Shown here: positions 31,457-38,686 of the stretch, piece by piece
Layout: each line of letters opens with the position of its first letter
Numbering within the stretch: position 1 is the stretch's first letter
From: an uncultured Duncaniella sp.
Lineage (GTDB): Bacteria; Bacteroidota; Bacteroidia; Bacteroidales; Muribaculaceae
NCBI GenBank assembly: GCA_910576785.1
Contig: CAJTJG010000025.1
Span: forward strand, 1-38,686
Reading direction: 5' to 3'
Length of the DNA stretch: 38,686 nt
Notes under the pieces: model-generated
Told to the model about the DNA's origin: nothing
What the model saw: only the letters and a program-made list of their open reading frames with translations
The model's database searches: none
Made by a program: the position numbers and the translations under genes

Positions 31457-33784
31457 TCAGAATATGATCTTTGTGGCTGTGGTGCCCTGACGGCGTATGA
31501 GGATCTGGCCGGGGGTGGGGCTCGTCACCTCAATGCCGTGGAGATCGTAGTAGCGTGCCGGGGCTTGGTGGGTGGTGATGGATTCGATACCGGTAGAGGT
31601 CGAGCCGAGGGTGAAGCGGATGGGGTTGGTGGCCTGACTTTTTCCTACGAATATGGCTCCGAGATAGGAGGCGTTCTCTTCACCGGCCGAGAAGTTGGTG
31701 GTGATGCTTACGTTCTGCGAATCGCCGGCACTGAGTGTGAGCATTGGAGAGTTGGCCGAGTGGAGCGCAGAGCCTCCGTTGGCTGGGAATATGAGGAAGC
31801 GGATGTTGCCGGCATAGTATCCCTTAGTGCATGCCACCTTGGCAGTGGCGGTGAGAGCGTTCTTGCTCTGTCCGTCCTCGATTGTGAGATCGCTCACCGA
31901 GAGTGAGGGTGTTTCGGCGGCATTGATGGTGACGGGGAGCTTCTCTGTAAGTGGAGTGAAGCTGTTGCCACTCTGCTCGGCAAGACAGAGATCATAGTCG
32001 CCGGGGGTGATGGTGGACTGGCCGTTGTAGAGGTATTTCAGTGATGTCTCATAGTTAAGTTCCCTTGTCTCACCGCCGTCGAGGCTGAGGGCAAAGGGTG
32101 AGGCGGAAGAGTAGAGATCACCCTCCTTGGTGTAGAGTATGGCAACGATCTTGCCATAGTAGGGTGTGGAGGATTCGTTGGTGACTGAGGTGGTGATGCG
32201 GAATGGATATCCGGCGTAGATGGGTGTGATAGCGCTGACGGTGAACACCGGTGCGGCTCCCGCCACGGGGTTGATGGTGATGGCTGTATCGTCCACTCTG
32301 ACAATGAAATCGCGGGTCTTGCCTACGGGAACGAGTATGCGCTGCCATTCGCCGCCGGGCAGACGGTAGACGGGATACATAGTGTAGTCGCCCGAGGGGA
32401 GATCGGAGGGGAGCTTGATATAGATGCCGTTGTAGCCATGGTTGGGGGCAAGCTCGGGGAGGGTGAAGGTGTTGGGATCATATACAGGCTCCTCGCTTCC
32501 GGAGGGTATGAATGCGAGGGTGATCTGGCTGCCTTCGGGTATGTTTACCGAGCTGTAGTTGAAGAATCCACCGCCGATGAGGATTGTCTCTCCGGCCGAG
32601 CAGTCGGTTTTGTTGATGGAGAAGGGGTCGGAGGAAGCCATGTATGGTATCCATTCAGAGGTGCCTGAGCGGTCGGGACGGATGTCGATGAGTGCGTCCT
32701 GGTCAAAGTCGAATCCGGCGCCTGTCGAGGATCCTCCGGTGCCCTGGTTGTCGGGATCGAGTGCATCAAGCAGGAAATAGCCGTCGCTCATGCCGCCCCA
32801 GCCCCAGTTGATGTGGAAATAGCCGTCCTGGCTGTATCCGTCGCAGATGAAGCTGTGTCCGCCACCGGAACTCTGTCCGTTGTAGATCACGGGGCCGTAG
32901 GTGGAGAGGGAGTTGTATATCAGTTCTTCCCAATCGGGGAGGGCGTAGAACTCGCGCCTGACGCTGCGCATCCCTTTGTCATAACGGAAATAGTTGCCGA
33001 GCGCCGGTGCGGGCATGTTGGTAAATGCCGAGCTTGCCGATGCGGAGTAGTCCATCTCCAGAGCATATCCGGCGCTTTTCATAAGCCCCGCTACCGCGGC
33101 AGCCTCGGCAGGAGTGTAGCTACCCTCGGTATAGGTGTCTATCATATTGTTCCACGCGAAGGTGACAGTGTCGAACTTCTCGCTGAGTGTCTGACCTTTC
33201 CATTGATATGACACGGATCCCTCGCCCGATTCGGGCCAGTTGTGGTATTTCATCACCTGCGAGAGTGCTGTGGCTGCACATCCGGTCACTGACCGCTGTG
33301 TGCCGTCGAGGGGGCAGTCGTTGTTGAAGGGCGTCCCCTGATCCCAACGGGTGGTACAGAGCGGTGAGATGGGAGCACGGTCGGGGCGTGTGGCGCTCAC
33401 ATAAGCCGTGGTGTTGGCCCCGGCTTCGGCAGCAGTGACGATGCGCGACGAGAGGGTATTGATCCAGTAGATGAACCCCTCGGGCAGATCGGTGCGGTCG
33501 GCGGAAATGGCACAGTTGTCGCCATAGCCCAGGAGAGGTGCGGCGCAGTCATCGGCAGAGAGGATGACGAATCCATTGCTGTCGGCACGGTTGAATATGT
33601 AAAGTGCCGGCTTGCCTGAGTTGTATTCAGTGAGAACAGGTGAAGGATTGATGCGGGCATTGCCTGGTGCCTTGGTCATGGCTGACGATCCGGCGAGGCG
33701 CTCCAGAGCCTGCTCGGGAGTGAGAGGCGTCGCCGAAGCCAGCAAGGGGAGCAGCACGGCAGCGGTTGAAAAGAATTTTTTCAT
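31457..33784 (-). CDS. C10-family cysteine protease with C-terminal sorting tail
   Basis: From the ATG at 33784 the protein has 775 residues: a signal peptide (cleavage near 17-19), a prodomain (about 20-135) with YIFNRADSNGFVILSADD, and a C10 catalytic domain. The latter has Cys169 in VTGCAATALSQVM, His310 in GGGHSFICDGY and INWGWGG (325-331). About 400 residues of Ig-like repeats follow. The end (ARYYDLHGIEVTS, PGQILIRRQ, ATKIIF) looks like a type IX secretion C-terminal domain. It is not a lipoprotein, unlike the other C10 enzyme here. The earlier in-frame start at 33826 lies on the promoter. It may be secreted or attached to the cell surface. Confidence 0.93.
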   Translation of the reverse strand: MKKFFSTAAVLLPLLASATPLTPEQALERLAGSSAMTKAPGNARINPSPVLTEYNSGKPALYIFNRADSNGFVILSADDCAAPLLGYGDNCAISADRTDLPEGFIYWINTLSSRIVTAAEAGANTTAYVSATRPDRAPISPLCTTRWDQGTPFNNDCPLDGTQRSVTGCAATALSQVMKYHNWPESGEGSVSYQWKGQTLSEKFDTVTFAWNNMIDTYTEGSYTPAEAAAVAGLMKSAGYALEMDYSASASSAFTNMPAPALGNYFRYDKGMRSVRREFYALPDWEELIYNSLSTYGPVIYNGQSSGGGHSFICDGYSQDGYFHINWGWGGMSDGYFLLDALDPDNQGTGGSSTGAGFDFDQDALIDIRPDRSGTSEWIPYMASSDPFSINKTDCSAGETILIGGGFFNYSSVNIPEGSQITLAFIPSGSEEPVYDPNTFTLPELAPNHGYNGIYIKLPSDLPSGDYTMYPVYRLPGGEWQRILVPVGKTRDFIVRVDDTAITINPVAGAAPVFTVSAITPIYAGYPFRITTSVTNESSTPYYGKIVAILYTKEGDLYSSASPFALSLDGGETRELNYETSLKYLYNGQSTITPGDYDLCLAEQSGNSFTPLTEKLPVTINAAETPSLSVSDLTIEDGQSKNALTATAKVACTKGYYAGNIRFLIFPANGGSALHSANSPMLTLSAGDSQNVSITTNFSAGEENASYLGAIFVGKSQATNPIRFTLGSTSTGIESITTHQAPARYYDLHGIEVTSPTPGQILIRRQGTTATKIIF

Positions 33785-33823
33785 TGAAATGTGATGTTTT
33801 TGGTATTGTTGATGATTTGTTTG

Positions 33824-33853
33824 CAAAGTTCGCTAATTATATTGTAAGTCCAA
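33824..33853 (-). promoter_or_regulatory. Promoter of the large C10 protease gene
   Basis: Minus-strand GAACTTTG (complement of 33824-33831, one mismatch to TAnnTTTG) and TTG (complement of 33851-33853) are 19 nt apart. The leader would be about 36 nt. Confidence 0.5.
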
Positions 33854-33892
33854 CTGCCTCAGACGAAAAAGTGCGGAATCAGCATCAAGAAT

Positions 33893-34117
33893 GTGACAAT
33901 AGAGATACTTGATATGATTTATCCTACTGCGGTTTTTGACCAGATATTCCCGTTTGTGGGATTTTCAGACATAGAGGATGTTGCCATGGACTCGACAGCC
34001 ATTCCTACTGTATGGTATGATCTCCATGGCCGCAACCTCGGCAGCGACCGTCCCTCACAGCCCGGCATCTATATGCGCAGAGCCGGCGGTAATGTCAGCA
34101 AGATCATCATCCGCTGA
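33893..34117 (+). pseudogene. Orphan sorting-tail remnant
   Basis: A 74-codon frame encodes little but a C-terminal sorting-domain motif: VWYDLHGRNLG, GIYMRRAGG and SKIIIR, typical of the last residues of large secreted Bacteroidetes proteins. There is no signal peptide or body. It is most simply the 3' end of a lost secreted-protein gene, and its coding character begins near 33955. It lies head-to-head with the large C10 protease, whose own tail is similar in type. Confidence 0.6.
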
Positions 34118-34147
34118 TCACTGATAGCGGTTGACACAGCAGTTGAC

Positions 34148-34268
34148 AGAAGGATACAAAAGGAAGAAGAAGGGACAAAAGTGACATAAAAAATAATAAT
34201 TAATTGTCGTGCAGATAATTAAGAATATTTGTCACTTTTGTCCCTTCTTCTTCCTTTTGTATCCTTCT
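34148..34268. terminator. Very long hairpin after the remnant and rnhB
   Basis: Arms 34148-34185 and 34231-34268 pair perfectly over 38 bp around a 45-nt AT-rich loop. Arm sequence resembles that of the 16571-16679 hairpin. It lies 14 nt past the rnhB stop (minus strand) and 30 nt past the remnant (plus strand). Confidence 0.85.
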
Positions 34269-34282
34269 ATGCAGGTGTATGT

Positions 34283-34873
34283 CTATTTTCTGGGTTGGGT
34301 TGACGAGCGGAATGTGGTGCGGTGGAGAGGCGTGAGGCCGAGGCGGGCTATTGCCTCGCGGTGATCGCGTGTGGGGTAGCCCATGTTGACCTCCCATCCA
34401 TAGCCCGGATATTCGGCGGCGAGAGTGGTCATGAGTTCGTCGCGGTGGGTCTTTGCAAGGATGGATGCAGCGGCGATGTTGCCGAGTTTCCCGTCACCTT
34501 TCACAATGGTTGTGTGCGGTATGTCGCGGTAGGGTTTGAAGCGGTTGCCATCCACCACAATCTGGCCGGGCGTGACATCGAGCATGTCGAGTGCGCGGTG
34601 CATGGCAAGGATTGAGGCATTGAGAATGTTGATGGAGTCTATCTCATTGTTGTCGGCCCAAGCCACGGCCCAAGCCACGGCCTCGGCTTCTATGACCGGG
34701 CGCAGGAGTTCGCGCTGGTGGCGTGTGAGCTTCTTGGAGTCGTTGAGCAGCGGATGGGTGAACCCGTCGGGCAGTATCACGGCTGCGGCGCATACGGGGC
34801 CGGCAAGACATCCGCGTCCGGCTTCGTCGCATCCGGCTTCAAGAATGAATGGTGTGGAGGCTGAGGGGAGCAT
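34283..34873 (-). CDS. rnhB: Ribonuclease HII
   Basis: RNase HII removes ribonucleotides and RNA primers from DNA duplexes. From the ATG at 34873 it has 196 residues. The metal-binding acids are Asp16 and Glu17 in CDEAGRG, Asp108 in VVDGN and Asp127 in KGDGK. NEIDSINILNAS and NMGYPT are also conserved. An upstream in-frame extension of 47 codons is rejected because it lies inside the response-regulator gene and lacks family character. The ATG shares one nt with the regulator stop (TGATG), which shows translational coupling. Confidence 0.95.
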   Translation of the reverse strand: MLPSASTPFILEAGCDEAGRGCLAGPVCAAAVILPDGFTHPLLNDSKKLTRHQRELLRPVIEAEAVAWAVAWADNNEIDSINILNASILAMHRALDMLDVTPGQIVVDGNRFKPYRDIPHTTIVKGDGKLGNIAAASILAKTHRDELMTTLAAEYPGYGWEVNMGYPTRDHREAIARLGLTPLHRTTFRSSTQPRK

Positions 34874-35589
34874 CAGGCGGAGACTTCGTCCATGAATCCG
34901 TAGCCGCGTCCGGAGCGGTTGATGAGATGGCGGGCATAGACGCCGAGCTTCTTGCGCAGACGCGAGATGTTCACATCCACGAGGCGAGGATTGTTGAGCT
35001 CCTCTCCCGGCCATCCTGCGGCAAATATCTCCTCGCGGCTGAACAGTCGTCCGCGCGAACGCATGAGGAGTACGAGGATAGCGCCCTCGGTGGGAGTGAG
35101 CGATACGGTCTCGCCATCAATTATCAGGCCGTAAGTGTCGACATTGAGCACCAGCGAGCGGAACTCGATGGTGCGTGCGGTGACGGCCGGAGCCATGTTG
35201 CGGTGGCGGCGCAGCACTGAGCGCACGCGTGCAAGCATCTCGCGCAGTGAGAACGGACGGGTGATATAGTCGTCGGCACCGGAGTTGAGACCGGCTATTA
35301 TATCATTCTCGGCATCGCACACAGTGCAGAATATCACAGGAACGTGGGCGGTCATGCGGTCTTCCTTGACACGCTCGAGCAATTCAAGGCCATCTATCTC
35401 TCCCGGGAGTTTTATCTCGGAGATGATGAGGTTGAAAGTATCGATGGGCATCATGAGAGCCTCTTCGGCGCAGGTTCTGACATCTACAGCATACCCTTCC
35501 GCACAAAGATTCTCACGGAGCATGGATGTTATTGAGGAATCTTCGTCGATCAGTAAAATGCGTGGTGATGTGGTCTGCAGGTCGCTCAC
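34873..35589 (-). CDS. OmpR-family response regulator with altered receiver
   Basis: From a GTG at 35589 the protein has 238 residues; an upstream TTG at 35631 overlaps the -7 box and is less likely. Residue numbers here count from that TTG. The receiver (about 24-140) has acidic-pocket residues Asp29 and Glu30, but the phosphoacceptor position reads SEIKLPG, so Glu72 replaces Asp. The conserved Lys is Arg125 in DYITRPF; Thr103 is kept. The C-terminal winged helix (about 155-250) includes LTPTEGAILVLLMRSRGRLFSREEI and VDVNISRLRKKL. No histidine kinase is nearby. It probably works without phosphorylation or is constitutively active. It is coupled to rnhB. Confidence 0.88.
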   Translation of the reverse strand: MSDLQTTSPRILLIDEDSSITSMLRENLCAEGYAVDVRTCAEEALMMPIDTFNLIISEIKLPGEIDGLELLERVKEDRMTAHVPVIFCTVCDAENDIIAGLNSGADDYITRPFSLREMLARVRSVLRRHRNMAPAVTARTIEFRSLVLNVDTYGLIIDGETVSLTPTEGAILVLLMRSRGRLFSREEIFAAGWPGEELNNPRLVDVNISRLRKKLGVYARHLINRSGRGYGFMDEVSA

Positions 35590-35628
35590 GGTATATGAAT
35601 GTGTATAATCTGTGTGAAATCGTTTATG

Positions 35629-35636
35629 CAAATTTA
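35629..35636 (-). promoter_or_regulatory. Candidate -7 element of the response regulator-rnhB operon
   Basis: Minus-strand TAAATTTG fits the -7 element. It gives a leader of about 36 nt to the GTG at 35589. No clear -33 TTG. The 35632-35821 gap is shared with the divergent pyrH promoter. Confidence 0.45.
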
Positions 35637-35784
35637 ACCATAATTCTTCATATTCGGAAGACTGTAACGGAATTGTGTGGAGTTTGATATCAAATTGTCA
35701 TTCTACAAAGTGCCTTTCGGGTATGTGTATGCGGGATTGGATATAAATTGAGCCATCGGTTTCGGAAATTCGGGAGATTATTGC

Positions 35785-35792
35785 TAACTTTG
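35785..35792 (+). promoter_or_regulatory. Candidate -7 element of pyrH-frr
   Basis: TAACTTTG lies 29 nt before the pyrH ATG. No good -33 TTG is visible at the usual distance. Confidence 0.5.
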
Positions 35793-35821
35793 TTGCAGAT
35801 ACATCAAAACAACTCATACAT

Positions 35822-36532
35822 ATGGAAACAAGATACAAGCGTGTGCTCCTGAAACTGAGCGGCGAGTCGCTCATGGGCCGTCAGGGCTATGGCATAGATA
35901 CTGACCGTCTTGCTGACTATGCGCGTCAGATCCAGGAGATAGTGGGTCTTGGCGTCGAGGTGGCCATCGTGATAGGCGGAGGCAATATATTCCGCGGTCT
36001 TTCGGGCGCCGCCAAGGGCTTCAACCGTGTGAAGGGCGACCAGATGGGTATGCTCGCCACGGTGATCAATTCTCTTGCCCTGTCGTCAGCACTCGAGGCC
36101 ATCGGGCAGCCCGCCCGTGTGCTCACGGCCATCAATATGTTTCCGATAGGAGAGCATTACTCCAACCGCCGTGCCATCGAGACCATCGATCGCCGCGAGG
36201 TGGCCATCATAGCCGGAGGAACGGGCAATCCGTTCTTCACCACCGACACCGGCAGCGCGCTGCGCGGCATAGAGGTGGAGGCCGATGTGATGCTCAAGGG
36301 CACGCGCGTGGACGGCGTATATACCGCCGATCCGGAGAAGGATCCTACGGCTGTGAAGTTTGACGAGATCAGCTATGACGAGGTGCTCTCACGCGGTCTC
36401 AAGGTGATGGACATCACGGCCACAGCATTGTGCCGCGAGAACAAACTCCCCATCGTGGTGTTTGACATGGACACCCCGGGCAATCTCCTGAAGGTGATAA
36501 AGGGGGAGAACATCGGTACACGAGTATACTGA
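35822..36532 (+). CDS. pyrH: Uridylate kinase (UMP kinase)
   Basis: PyrH phosphorylates UMP to UDP as a cytoplasmic hexamer. The 236-residue protein of the amino-acid kinase fold has KLSGESLMG (11-19), GGGNIFRG (52-59), the GGTGNPFFTTDT substrate loop and MLKGTRVDGVYTADP for nucleotide binding. The length is typical. It lies 37 nt upstream of frr on the same strand, the pyrH-frr pairing common in bacteria, and both are essential. No oddities. Confidence 0.97.
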   Translation: METRYKRVLLKLSGESLMGRQGYGIDTDRLADYARQIQEIVGLGVEVAIVIGGGNIFRGLSGAAKGFNRVKGDQMGMLATVINSLALSSALEAIGQPARVLTAINMFPIGEHYSNRRAIETIDRREVAIIAGGTGNPFFTTDTGSALRGIEVEADVMLKGTRVDGVYTADPEKDPTAVKFDEISYDEVLSRGLKVMDITATALCRENKLPIVVFDMDTPGNLLKVIKGENIGTRVY

Positions 36533-36569
36533 ATAGAATAGTAATCATAACACAATAATACCCCGAAAA

Positions 36570-37127
36570 ATGGAACCCTCCGATTATCTGAACCCGGCCG
36601 AGGAGAAAATGGAACTCGCCGTGGCCTATCTTGACGAAGCTCTCGCCCACATCCGTGCCGGCAAAGCCAATCCCAAGATTCTTGACTCGGTCAAGGTGAG
36701 CTATTATGGCTCGAATGTGCCTGTATCGCAGGTAGCGAATGTGGCAGTGCCCGATGCCCGCACCATCACCATCACCCCCTGGGAGAAGGCGATGTTCAAG
36801 GAGATCGAGAAGGCCATCATCAACTCAGAGCTCGGTATCACTCCCGAGAACAACGGCGAGGTGATCCGCATATCCATCCCGCCGCTCACCGAGGAGCGCC
36901 GCAAAGCTCTCGTTAAGCAGTCGAAGGCCGAGGCCGAGACCGCAAAGGTGAGTGTGCGCAATGCCCGCCGCGATGCCATCGACGGTCTGAAAAAAGCTGT
37001 CAAGCAGGGCATGAGCGAGGATGTGGAGAAGGATGCCGAGGCCACAGCCCAGAAGCTCCACGACCGCTATCTCAAGAAGATTGACGATCTCTTCGCCGCA
37101 AAGGAGAAAGAGATCCTCACCGTCTGA
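36570..37127 (+). CDS. frr: Ribosome recycling factor
   Basis: RRF splits post-termination ribosomes together with EF-G. The 185-residue protein has the two-domain signature: IRAGKANPKILDSVKVSYYG, PDARTITITPWEKAM, LGITPENNGEVIRISIPPLTEERR and VSVRNARRDA, ending in a long helical arm. The length is normal. It is the second gene of the pyrH-frr operon. The inverted palindromic block begins within a few nt of the stop and may act as the operon's terminator. Confidence 0.97.
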   Translation: MEPSDYLNPAEEKMELAVAYLDEALAHIRAGKANPKILDSVKVSYYGSNVPVSQVANVAVPDARTITITPWEKAMFKEIEKAIINSELGITPENNGEVIRISIPPLTEERRKALVKQSKAEAETAKVSVRNARRDAIDGLKKAVKQGMSEDVEKDAEATAQKLHDRYLKKIDDLFAAKEKEILTV

Positions 37128-37129
37128 GT

Positions 37130-37520
37130 TTATCATAATTGATATATAGACAGAACGATACAGAGTCCCGTCAGGGACGATGTCGTGGATAACCCCGCAC
37201 GGCCAGTGCGGGGACCGGAAACGAAAAATACCCATCGAGTCCCGTCAGGGACGACGTTGTGGTAACGTCTTTACCACAACGTCGTCCCTGACGGGACTCT
37301 TTTTTTTCAGCCTTCAGATCTCCCCGCACTGGCCGTGCGGGGTTATCCACGACATCGTCCCTGACGGGACTCGCATTGTACAACAACAAAACGTCCCCCA
37401 CGGGCCTCGCGGCCTGTGGGGGACTATCTTCACAAGTAAAAAATCAATCTTAAAAAGATCAGAATTCACATATTGTATTCATAACAAAAGTATCACATCT
37501 CGGTCACCGTTCCCATGAAG
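37130..37520 (-). repeat. Modular palindromic repeat block, copy 2
   Basis: This fuller copy is arranged almost symmetrically. A half-arm (37163-37192) plus a small palindrome (37193-37213) is followed by the 63-bp perfect palindrome (37237-37299; 29-bp arms). Then come a second small palindrome (37322-37342) plus half-arm (37343-37372) and the GC-rich hairpin (37392-37423). From there it runs through the serpin 3' flank into the serpin coding end. Read on the minus strand it matches copy 1, which lacks one small-palindrome/half-arm module. It sits between convergent frr and the serpin gene. Confidence 0.85.
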
Positions 37521-38686
37521 AGGATAGCACCGGTGCTATCCTCGGTGATCATGTAGACGAACGGGCGGTCAAACACTATCCTGCTGGCGGGGGAGAAACC
37601 CAAAAACGAATCATATCCGGCTTTGTCCACTGTGGTGGAAGCTGCCACTGTGCCTTTCTCATCAACAATGATCTTGCTGCACTGACGGACGCCCTTTATC
37701 ACCAACTCACCATCTTCACTTATGCGTGTGAAATCTGCTGAATTGGTGAATGCCTTATGCATACCGAGGCTGATCAGAATATCCTTTAAATCATAGGTAC
37801 TCTCCTGAGTGAACCTGGGCATGGTGACCTGACAGGTTTTCATATCGTTATCAGTTGAACTGAGTTCTGTCTCAATCTGTTCCAGATCCTCCTGTGTAAG
37901 ACCGGCCACGAACGACCGCAGGTCCTTCCCCTCGGCCGGCATGACGAGCGTCATGTGGAAAGTGCGGTTACCGTAAGGCAGACTGGCTATGGATGTGCCC
38001 TCGTCATCCACAAGACCCAAAAGACGGGCGTCGCTGCCGGAGGTCATCATCTTGACGAGCGGTTTGGAACCCGACACATTGTGAAAGAACTTATCCTTGG
38101 TATCCTTTTTGGAGAAACCGTATGTCCACTGCGACTTGAAGTACATGGCGTTGATCAGTATTGCCACATCAAGAGCGTCTATACTGAAATCCTTGTCAAA
38201 TATATTAGGAATCATCCCCCCGGTTTCATCCTTGATCCAGGAGTTGATAGCCTTCTCGATGTTAGGCGAGGAGAAGTCCGCATTGAACGCATCCGCATCA
38301 TACCATTTCATGACATCCTGCCTGAACGCATCCTTGACCTCAAACCAATTGTTGATCCACATGGAGTTGGCTATTGCCAGACTGGTCTTGCCGTCGGCTG
38401 CGGGCAGGCGGTCCATCATCACGCGAGCCAGGGAGTTGACCTCCTCGGAAGTGGCGCCCTCGTAGCCGAGCGTGGTGTAGATCTCGTCGAGAGTCGTGCC
38501 CGCGGCGCCGTTGGCCGTCATCGACAGGGCCAGCGAGAGGCTCAGGGGCGACACTATGTGGTTCTTAGTGGGGGCACCGGTGGAGAGCAGCTGATTGAAC
38601 AGACGGAGAGCGAAACCGTTTTGCGCGTTGACCACCTCCTGCTGTCCGCGGCTCAGCTCAATCTCCACACGCGGAGTGTCCTCGCC
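37493..38686 (-). CDS. Serpin, 5' end cut by the window
   Basis: 397 residues are visible and the frame stays open to the window edge, so the true start, probably with a lipoprotein signal, lies outside. Serpin features are NGFALRLFNQLL, NHIVSPLSLSLALSMTANGA (helix B), NAMYFKSQW, TLVMPAEG and the C-terminal DRPFVYMITED then ILFMGTV. The reactive loop has the inhibitory hinge EKGTVAAST with small residues after the Gly. Counting 17 residues from the Glu puts the scissile bond near YDS (P1 probably Asp, Tyr at P2, uncertain by one). It likely traps proteases, either host serine proteases or cysteine proteases such as C10 enzymes. Confidence 0.92.
   Translation of the reverse strand, partial: GEDTPRVEIELSRGQQEVVNAQNGFALRLFNQLLSTGAPTKNHIVSPLSLSLALSMTANGAAGTTLDEIYTTLGYEGATSEEVNSLARVMMDRLPAADGKTSLAIANSMWINNWFEVKDAFRQDVMKWYDADAFNADFSSPNIEKAINSWIKDETGGMIPNIFDKDFSIDALDVAILINAMYFKSQWTYGFSKKDTKDKFFHNVSGSKPLVKMMTSGSDARLLGLVDDEGTSIASLPYGNRTFHMTLVMPAEGKDLRSFVAGLTQEDLEQIETELSSTDNDMKTCQVTMPRFTQESTYDLKDILISLGMHKAFTNSADFTRISEDGELVIKGVRQCSKIIVDEKGTVAASTTVDKAGYDSFLGFSPASRIVFDRPFVYMITEDSTGAILFMGTVTEM

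Noticed and set aside
34656..34682. Tandem 12-bp repeat inside rnhB (AVAWAVAWA)
   Set aside because: The protein aligns without extra residues to the usual RNase HII length here, so it appears to be chance similarity rather than an insertion.
35590..35631. Longer response-regulator start at the TTG at 35631
   Set aside because: That codon overlaps the -7 element at 35629-35636; the GTG at 35589 fits the usual receiver start better.

Overview
The window looks like a chromosomal segment of a Bacteroidales bacterium, most likely from the Muribaculaceae/Bacteroides side of the order. This placement is inferred from several things. LpxC and FabZ are fused in one gene, as in Bacteroidetes. The promoters have the Bacteroidetes form (TTG about 20 nt upstream of TAnnTTTG) and Shine-Dalgarno sites are scarce. 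Also present are DUF3244, DUF4836 and BACON-like lipoproteins, C10 (streptopain-type) proteases, a TPR-membrane-HTH regulator and a type-IX-like C-terminal sorting tail. No phage, transposase or CRISPR array was seen.

Layout. 0.2-4.8 kb: a leftward lipid A operon, lpxD - lpxC/fabZ - lpxA, that runs on into an endonuclease-I-like protein with altered catalytic residues and a small lipoprotein. 5.0-5.7 kb: a hicAB toxin-antitoxin pair with a palindromic operator. 5.9-9.0 kb: pckA, rlmN and tRNA-Ala(GGC). 9.1-9.8 kb: an MNT/HEPN toxin-antitoxin pair next to the tRNA. 10.1-15.1 kb: an OmpA-family protein facing the nadA-leuS operon. 15.1-15.5 kb: an AT-rich gap dense in DnaA-box-like 9-mers, a candidate oriC or DnaA-titrating site. 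15.5-21.7 kb: a glycosyltransferase, a lipoprotein thioredoxin, malate dehydrogenase, and an operon of a DUF4836-like lipoprotein with an unusual LolD/MacB-like ABC transporter. 21.7-26.3 kb: an M48 protease and cobalamin-dependent metH.

26.3-31.2 kb is a visibly AT-rich island: a membrane-spanning TPR-HTH regulator, a DUF3244 protein, a C10 cysteine protease lipoprotein, two near-identical small lipoproteins and an in-frame-deleted serpin remnant. A second, larger C10 protease (31.5-33.8 kb) points toward it. Then come an orphan sorting-tail remnant, rnhB with an atypical response regulator, the pyrH-frr pair and, at the right edge, a serpin gene cut by the window end. The serpin 3' end and a block of palindromes occur twice in inverted orientation (about 31.1-31.45 and 37.13-37.52 kb), bracketing the second protease and the housekeeping genes.

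The most interesting material is this protease / small lipoprotein / serpin locus with its inverted modular palindromes. Next are a family of very long near-perfect terminator hairpins, one of which carries the metH promoter in its arm, the DnaA-box cluster, and promoters that sit almost on the start codon. All functional statements rest on motif reading alone; no database search was run.
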